DNA of 64,000 nt from DASXUX01 sp036504595. Its GTDB lineage: Bacteria; Planctomycetota; SZUA-567; H5-PLA8. Location of the stretch: the NCBI GenBank assembly GCA_036504595.1, contig DASXUX010000010.1, forward strand, positions 62,001-126,000. The letters run 5' to 3'. How positions within the stretch are numbered: position 1 is the stretch's first letter; every line of letters starts with the position of its first letter. Under the pieces are notes generated by a model. It worked only from the letters and a program-made list of their open reading frames with translations. It had not been told where the DNA came from and ran no database searches. Of this stretch, positions 59,586 to 64,000 are shown one piece after another. The position numbers and the translations under genes are program-made.

Positions 59586-59708
59586 CGGATAGGGTTCAGG
59601 GGCATCGGTGTGTGAACGCCGATGCTCCACCAGCTTTTCCACACTATCGGCTACCGTTTTCAGTAATTGGCTACTAATCGGCTACTGGCAAGCGGCAAGG
59701 TTGAACGG

Positions 59709-59810
59709 CACGGGCAGCCAACAGCAAACAGAGGCTGCCCGTGGCACATTAGAGCACCGCACGGGCAGCCAACAGCAAACAGAGGCTGCCCGTGGCACAT
59801 TAGAGCATCA
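59709..59810. repeat. Tandem duplicate of a 51-bp REP unit
   Basis: Two direct copies (59709-59759 and 59760-59810) each contain CACGGGCAGCC/GGCTGCCCGTG arms around an AACAGCAAACAGA loop. The 40-base core also occurs inside oppC. The second copy abuts the 3' end of the histidine kinase gene. Confidence 0.9.
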
Positions 59811-61037
59811 GACTTCTTCGGGTTGAGGCGGCGGAGCTTCGCGCGCGGCTTCGTCTGGGGAAATGTAGGGCAGGTAGATTTTGAAGCGCGTGCCGCGGCC
59901 GAGTTCGCTGGACACTTCGATATCGCCGCCGGTGCGGCGGATGTACGTGGCGACGGTGGCCAGGCCGAGGCCGGAGCCTTTCGCGACGCCTTTGGTCGTG
60001 AAGAACGGTTCGAATAGTCGCGCGCGCACTTCTTCGCTCATGCCGGTGCCGGTGTCGCTGACGGCGAGCAGCGTGTAGCGGCCGGGCAGCAGGCGACCTT
60101 GTTCGCGCGCGGCGCCGTCATTTAGGTTGATTCTTAGGGTTTCAATCAGAAGCCGGCCGCCGCTGGGCATCGCCTGGCGAGCGTTAATCACCAGATTGAT
60201 GATGGTTTGTTCGATGTGAGTCCGGTCGGCTCGCACATAGCCGACGTCGGGTTCCAGGCTGGCCTGAAAGACGATATCCCGCCCCAGCAGCGGCTTGAGC
60301 AGCGCGCAGGTATCGCTGACCACCGTGTTGATGTCCAAGGCTCGCGGCGTGGACATGCCGCTTCTGCCGAGCATGATGAGCTGCTCGTTCACTTCGGTGG
60401 CGCGCGCGACGACTTTCTGGAGCATTTCGATGTTGCGGCGCTGCGCGTCCTTGTGATCGAGGCATTGGAGCATCAGGTTGCTGTAGCCTTTGACCACGCT
60501 CATCAAGTGGCCGAAATACGATGCGGCGCCGGCGGCGAAACGGCCGACAGCCTCCATCGCTTTTGATTCGCGCAGTTGTTCTTCGCTGCTGCGCAAGGCG
60601 TCTTCGGTCCGCTTGCGTTCGCTCATATCGACCTGCACGCCGACGAGCGCGAAGTCACCAGGCTTGAGCGGCTTGATCCGCACATACTCGCTCATGTGCC
60701 GCAGCGAGCCGTCGGCGGCGTAAATGCTGAATTCCTGCTGGTAGCCGGGCTGGCCAGTCTCGATGGCAATGTAAGAGACCTTGTCCATGCGCTCAAGTTC
60801 GGCGGGCGGCAGGTGTTCGACGTAGATATCACCGTCGCTGCGATCCGTGCCGAAACCGAGCTCCTGGCGTACAGCGGCGGGCGAGAGGATTTTGAAGTCC
60901 TCCCACAAATGGCGGCCGGTGGGAAGCCGTTTCACGCGGGCCTCCCACAAGACACAGCGAGCGCTGGCGATGACCTCCTGCAAAGCGCGCAGGCGTTCTC
61001 GCAAGTCTTCAGGGCTCTCTGGGCTTTCCTGGGCCAT
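59808..61037 (-). CDS. PAS-domain histidine kinase with degenerate H box
   Basis: A 409-residue kinase-like protein, start at ATG 61037 with GGAG 7 bases upstream (an ATG 9 codons earlier is possible). No membrane helix. A PAS-like sensor covers about 20-150 (ending LVGVQVDMSERKRTEDALR). The dimerisation helix reads AVGRFAAGAASYFGHLM where the family has VGRLAGGIAHDFNNLL, so the phospho-acceptor His is replaced by Ser. The ATPase domain is complete: NLVINARQAM, DTGTGMSEE, LFEPFFTTK, GSGLGLATV. It may act as a pseudo-kinase or through another residue (a His lies 4 positions on). No response regulator gene is adjacent. Confidence 0.85.
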   Translation of the reverse strand: MAQESPESPEDLRERLRALQEVIASARCVLWEARVKRLPTGRHLWEDFKILSPAAVRQELGFGTDRSDGDIYVEHLPPAELERMDKVSYIAIETGQPGYQQEFSIYAADGSLRHMSEYVRIKPLKPGDFALVGVQVDMSERKRTEDALRSSEEQLRESKAMEAVGRFAAGAASYFGHLMSVVKGYSNLMLQCLDHKDAQRRNIEMLQKVVARATEVNEQLIMLGRSGMSTPRALDINTVVSDTCALLKPLLGRDIVFQASLEPDVGYVRADRTHIEQTIINLVINARQAMPSGGRLLIETLRINLNDGAAREQGRLLPGRYTLLAVSDTGTGMSEEVRARLFEPFFTTKGVAKGSGLGLATVATYIRRTGGDIEVSSELGRGTRFKIYLPYISPDEAAREAPPPQPEEV

Positions 61038-61177
61038 CTCAGTTCTCCGCGATGCACCCGGCACCGGTTGAAGAGGATGTTATCCAGTTTGTGGGGTTCT
61101 TGCTAGTGGGGAGAACGGCAGCAGTCCGCTCGTGCTTGGATCTTGCGCTCTTTGGATAAGATTTTGAAACTCGAAGA

Positions 61178-61281
61178 AATGATGAATGCGGAATGATGAA
61201 TGCGGAATTAGGTCTATAGTGTTGCCTCTTGCGCTGTTGCAGCCATATTCATCATTCCGCATTCATCATTCATCATTCGGA
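61178..61281. repeat. Inverted pair of 7-bp repeat arrays (AATGATG/AATGCGG)
   Basis: AATGATG/AATGCGG units (61178-61212) and their complement ATTCATC/ATTCCGC (61247-61281). Perfect 21-bp arms occur at 61181-61201 and 61247-61267. It lies in the divergent gap 61038-61442; I could not place promoters. Confidence 0.9.
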
Positions 61282-61442
61282 TGCAGGTGATCATTTCGCT
61301 GTTTCCGGCTTGTCCGGGCTAGGCGGGAACGGAAGGACGGGGAACGGCACGCACGAGACCGGCGCAAAAGAACGCGCCGGTCACGTGCGTGGCACCACAC
61401 AGAACGCTGGCCTTTCGGGGTAAAAATGATAGAATTCCGGGC

Positions 61443-63605
61443 GTGATTCGACCCTGCAAACTGATGCTCTGGACAATTCTGGCGGGCTGCGTATGCGCGG
61501 CGGCGCTGGCGTTGGAGAAGCCGCGCAAAGATCCGCCGGTGGAGATTGTCGATCCGGACGTTCAGCCGGCAGACCCGAACAGCCGGGGGCAGGTGCTGGA
61601 ACCGGACCACGATCCAGATGGGTCCGCGCTGGATTTGCCGCGGGCGGAGATTTCGGGCGAAGGCGAGATTGCTCTGGGCTGCTGGCTCGCGTTGGACGGC
61701 AGCGCATCGAATGATCCGCTGGGTGGGCCGCTCGAATATCAGTGGCAGCAAGTCGCCGGGCCGAAGCTGGCTCTGGCTCACGGCGACCAAAAGCAGGCGA
61801 AGCTGTGGCTATTTCTGGCCAGCCCCGGCGAATTCCGCTTTGTGTTGCGCGTGAAGAACAAGAAGGGGCTGAGCGCTCCAGCAGAGCGAAAATTTACGGT
61901 TCCCAATACGCGGCCGCCGCTTCCGGAGTCTGAGGCCCGGAAGGTGCTGGGCGCTGGGGAACTTTTCGCGCTGCCGGGCGAAGGGTGGCAGCAGGTCTGC
62001 GGCGGGAAGCTGGAACTACGGAACGAAAACGGCATCACGACCTGCCGGCCGGCTCGGCCCGGGCTGTATTTGTTTGAGGCACCGCGAGCGGGCGATGTGC
62101 CGGAGCGGCGGGGCGCGGTGGTTCCGCCGGGGCGCGACGGCGTGCTAGGGGACCGGCGGCCGATCGCAAAAGTGACGAACAATCTGAAAGGCGAGGCGGG
62201 CAAGCCGCTGCTCATTAATGGAATGCTGTCCTTCGATCCGGACGGCGCGGAAGAAACGCAGCAGCTTCAAGCGCGCTGGACACTGGGCGACAAGTATCGC
62301 GGCGTAAAGCTGGAACCGCTGGCGAATGTGCGCGCGCATTTCACGGCGCCCAAGCCGGGGCTTTACAGCGTGTCGCTGGTGGTGAGCGACGGGCGGCTGG
62401 ACTCCGAGCCGCCGGAGCATGTGTTTATCGAGATCACGCCGCCGGTAGCCGCCGAGGAGATTGCGGAAGAGTGGCTGCCGGACGTGGACCGGAGCGATCC
62501 ACGCTTCCGCAAAACCACGCTGGGGCTTTGGGACAACCTGGACCGAGCGGTGCGGCTTTTTCCATCGCGGTGCGGGATTACGCTGCGGGTGGATTCGGAA
62601 GTCGCGGCGCCGGAGCGGTTCGAGCAGATTCCGCTGGCTCTGGAGGTTCGGGACGGCGCGGTGCTGCATCTGGTGGATTGGATCGGGCGGCAGACGGATT
62701 CGCGTTACCGGCGCGAGCCTGGCGGGCGGTCGATGTGGCTGACCACTGCTCTGCAATGGGCGAAAGAAGAGCGGCTGGAACCGGTGCCGGTGCAGGTCGA
62801 TGCGCTGTATGCGAAGCCGGACGGTTCCGATCTGATGGCGTGCATTCTGCCGGGATTCAAGCAGATCATTGATTGCCGAACGGAGACGTCGCTGACATTC
62901 GACGCGTCGCGGCAGATGATTCTGGGAAGCCTGCCGGCGTCGGCGTCGGCGCGGCTGAAAGAAATCTGTGAGGCGTTGCGCATTCCGGAAGGGCAGGGCT
63001 TGCCGCCGCTGGAATTACCCACGGTCGCGGAGTTCCGGTTACAGAAGACGCTCGCGGAGAAAGTGGTGACGCTGAAGCGCGAGCGGCGGCGCGTGGACTT
63101 TTTGCTGCGCGATCTGGCGGAAGTTTCGGGCGTGGCGACGGGCTGCGATCCGCGGCAGTTCACCAAAGGTCTGCCGTACGTGAACGTAGACATCGTGGAC
63201 GCTCCCCTGCGCGATGCGGTGCGGACGATCGTACATGTCGCGGGCTTCGACGGCTGCAGCGTAGAGCCGCCGGGTGGATTGTGGTTCTACCGCGGTGCGC
63301 GGCCGTATCCGTCGAGCGAGCTGCTGTGGGACCACGCCATGGTGATGACGTACGATCTGTCGCGGCTGATGCAGCAGCTTGGGCCCGCGGCAGGGATGCT
63401 GCTGAGCGGCGAGGCGATCGCGTATGCGATTCAGCGGCGGGTGTATCCGGACTCGTGGAAGGAGCCGGGAGCTCTGATCTTTTATCATCCGCCGACGCGG
63501 AAGTTGCTGGTCATGCATGGGCCGATGGCGCAGAGGCGCGTTCTGGAGTTTTTGTATGACTTGGGGCAACGGGGCGTGTGGGCATTAGGACCGGTGGAGC
63601 AGTAA
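61443..63605 (+). CDS. Secreted protein with PKD-like domains
   Basis: About 720 residues from a GTG at 61443; an ATG at 61464 (MLWTILAGCVCAAALALEKP) is an equally good start. A signal peptide precedes two PKD-like beta domains (LALDGSASNDPLGGPLEYQWQQVAGPKL and GMLSFDPDGAEETQQLQARWTLGDKYRG...VSLVVSDGRLDSEPPEHVFIEI). A C-terminal half follows with DNLDRAVRLFPSRCGITLRVDSE and NVDIVDAPLRDAVRTIVHVAG. That pattern resembles secretin N-domain / STN-like modules. Possibly an envelope or secretion-associated protein; function unknown. Confidence 0.65.
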   Translation: MIRPCKLMLWTILAGCVCAAALALEKPRKDPPVEIVDPDVQPADPNSRGQVLEPDHDPDGSALDLPRAEISGEGEIALGCWLALDGSASNDPLGGPLEYQWQQVAGPKLALAHGDQKQAKLWLFLASPGEFRFVLRVKNKKGLSAPAERKFTVPNTRPPLPESEARKVLGAGELFALPGEGWQQVCGGKLELRNENGITTCRPARPGLYLFEAPRAGDVPERRGAVVPPGRDGVLGDRRPIAKVTNNLKGEAGKPLLINGMLSFDPDGAEETQQLQARWTLGDKYRGVKLEPLANVRAHFTAPKPGLYSVSLVVSDGRLDSEPPEHVFIEITPPVAAEEIAEEWLPDVDRSDPRFRKTTLGLWDNLDRAVRLFPSRCGITLRVDSEVAAPERFEQIPLALEVRDGAVLHLVDWIGRQTDSRYRREPGGRSMWLTTALQWAKEERLEPVPVQVDALYAKPDGSDLMACILPGFKQIIDCRTETSLTFDASRQMILGSLPASASARLKEICEALRIPEGQGLPPLELPTVAEFRLQKTLAEKVVTLKRERRRVDFLLRDLAEVSGVATGCDPRQFTKGLPYVNVDIVDAPLRDAVRTIVHVAGFDGCSVEPPGGLWFYRGARPYPSSELLWDHAMVMTYDLSRLMQQLGPAAGMLLSGEAIAYAIQRRVYPDSWKEPGALIFYHPPTRKLLVMHGPMAQRRVLEFLYDLGQRGVWALGPVEQ

Positions 63606-63609
63606 ATGA

Positions 63610-63644
63610 ATTCAAAATTAAGAATTCAAAATTAAAAATTGCGG
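63610..63644. repeat. 7-bp tandem repeat, ATTCAAA/ATTAAAA type
   Basis: ATTCAAA, ATTAAGA, ATTCAAA, ATTAAAA, ATTGCGG between the PKD-like gene and the last gene. Confidence 0.8.
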
Positions 63645-63665
63645 ACGTACGCGAGGCGTTAGATT

Positions 63666-64000
63666 ATGGCATCGGCAGCGGGGAAGTTTATAGAGGGATT
63701 GGGCGCGCAGGTCGCCGACGCGCTCGGGCAGTATCAGTTCTTCAGATCTCGATGCGAATTTCGAAAGAGCGCCGGAGAAGGCGACGACGTTATTGTCTTG
63801 TCTGGAAACAATAAGTGGTCGCCTCACATCCATTTGTCTTTTCACGTTGGGCGAAACTTTGCAGCAGCCAAGCCCATAGAAAAGCTCCTCGGCCTTACCC
63901 CTTTCTATTACCAGATTCACCAGTGGTCGCAAAACACGAGGTACGCAAAAAGCTTGCGATTTGCCGGCCCCTGTACTTGGTCGATAGACATCAACTCCCC
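63666..64000 (+). CDS. Hypothetical protein, truncated by window end
   Basis: An open frame of 111 codons from ATG 63666 to the window edge with no stop. It begins MASAAGKFIEGLGAQVADALGQYQFFRSRCEFRK and continues with mixed alpha/beta sequence (VIVLSGNNKWSPHIHLSFHVGRNF...LLGLTPFYYQIHQW). The amphipathic start and conserved-looking aromatic pattern indicate a real gene. The layout (short helix, then beta strands with HIHLSFHVG) is like small immunity or DUF-type proteins, but I do not recognise the family. Confidence 0.6.
   Translation, partial: MASAAGKFIEGLGAQVADALGQYQFFRSRCEFRKSAGEGDDVIVLSGNNKWSPHIHLSFHVGRNFAAAKPIEKLLGLTPFYYQIHQWSQNTRYAKSLRFAGPCTWSIDINS

Overview
The window reads as a chromosomal piece of a GC-rich Gram-negative bacterium, most likely of the PVC group and probably Planctomycetota. 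The grounds are indirect: very long coiled-coil and glycosidase-like envelope proteins, a C-terminal motif on the recombinase that I associate with planctomycete tyrosine recombinases, an RND pump with a large extra domain, and intergenic DNA rich in hairpin (REP-like) and 7-bp tandem repeats. No rRNA or tRNA is present. The only RNA gene found is tmRNA (ssrA). The lineage call is an inference.

Layout. (1) 1-7618: a three-gene heavy-metal (Cu/Ag type) efflux operon: outer-membrane channel, RND pump with a ~260-residue insertion, and a membrane fusion protein carrying extra metal-binding domains, closed by a strong terminator. (2) 7659-8174: a thioredoxin-like gene broken by an in-frame UGA. 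(3) 8450-15910: a sulfur-assimilation operon: MetY-type sulfhydrylase, sulfur carrier protein with a masked Gly-Gly tail, ThiF/MoeB-like activating enzyme, a 909-residue fusion of JAMM protease + siroheme sulfite/nitrite reductase + TusA domain, APS reductase, YeiH-type transporter and a 52-residue membrane protein. Together these suggest sulfate to sulfide to carrier thiocarboxylate to homocysteine. (4) 16770-24291: a ~7.5-kb integrative element in the 3' end of ssrA, bounded by 24-bp direct repeats. It carries a DUF5681 (terminase-small-like) protein, HTH and ribbon-helix-helix regulators, a TOPRIM-primase/RepA-helicase protein, a tyrosine recombinase whose gene runs through the attachment site, and a strikingly structured non-coding segment (18889-19025).

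(5) 24265-24638: ssrA, then, all on the minus strand, a GH78-like rhamnosidase, rsfS and an ABC export operon whose intergenic gap holds five interspersed repeats. (6) 31813-41480: an HMGL-like aldolase, a RAYT transposase flanked by inverted REPs, a secreted PEGA/discoidin-like protein, a 1715-residue GH2-like protein and a higBA module whose toxin is knocked out by a nonsense codon. (7) 41524-48410: a peptide/opine ABC importer (two ATPases, one permease, and one protein fusing solute-binding protein to the second permease). (8) 48604-64000: aldo-keto reductase, secreted EF-hand-like and TPR-like reading frames split by one UGA, a membrane protein, an intact relE-type module, an 1833-residue DUF4175-like coiled-coil protein, a histone-H1-like secreted peptide, a histidine kinase without its phospho-acceptor His, a PKD-like secreted protein, and a gene cut by the window end.

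The most unusual material is the integrative element (attachment site inside int, three-way-junction segment), the JAMM-sulfite reductase-TusA fusion, and a window-wide set of tandem repeats that share a 7-bp period but differ in sequence, several arranged as perfect inverted pairs.
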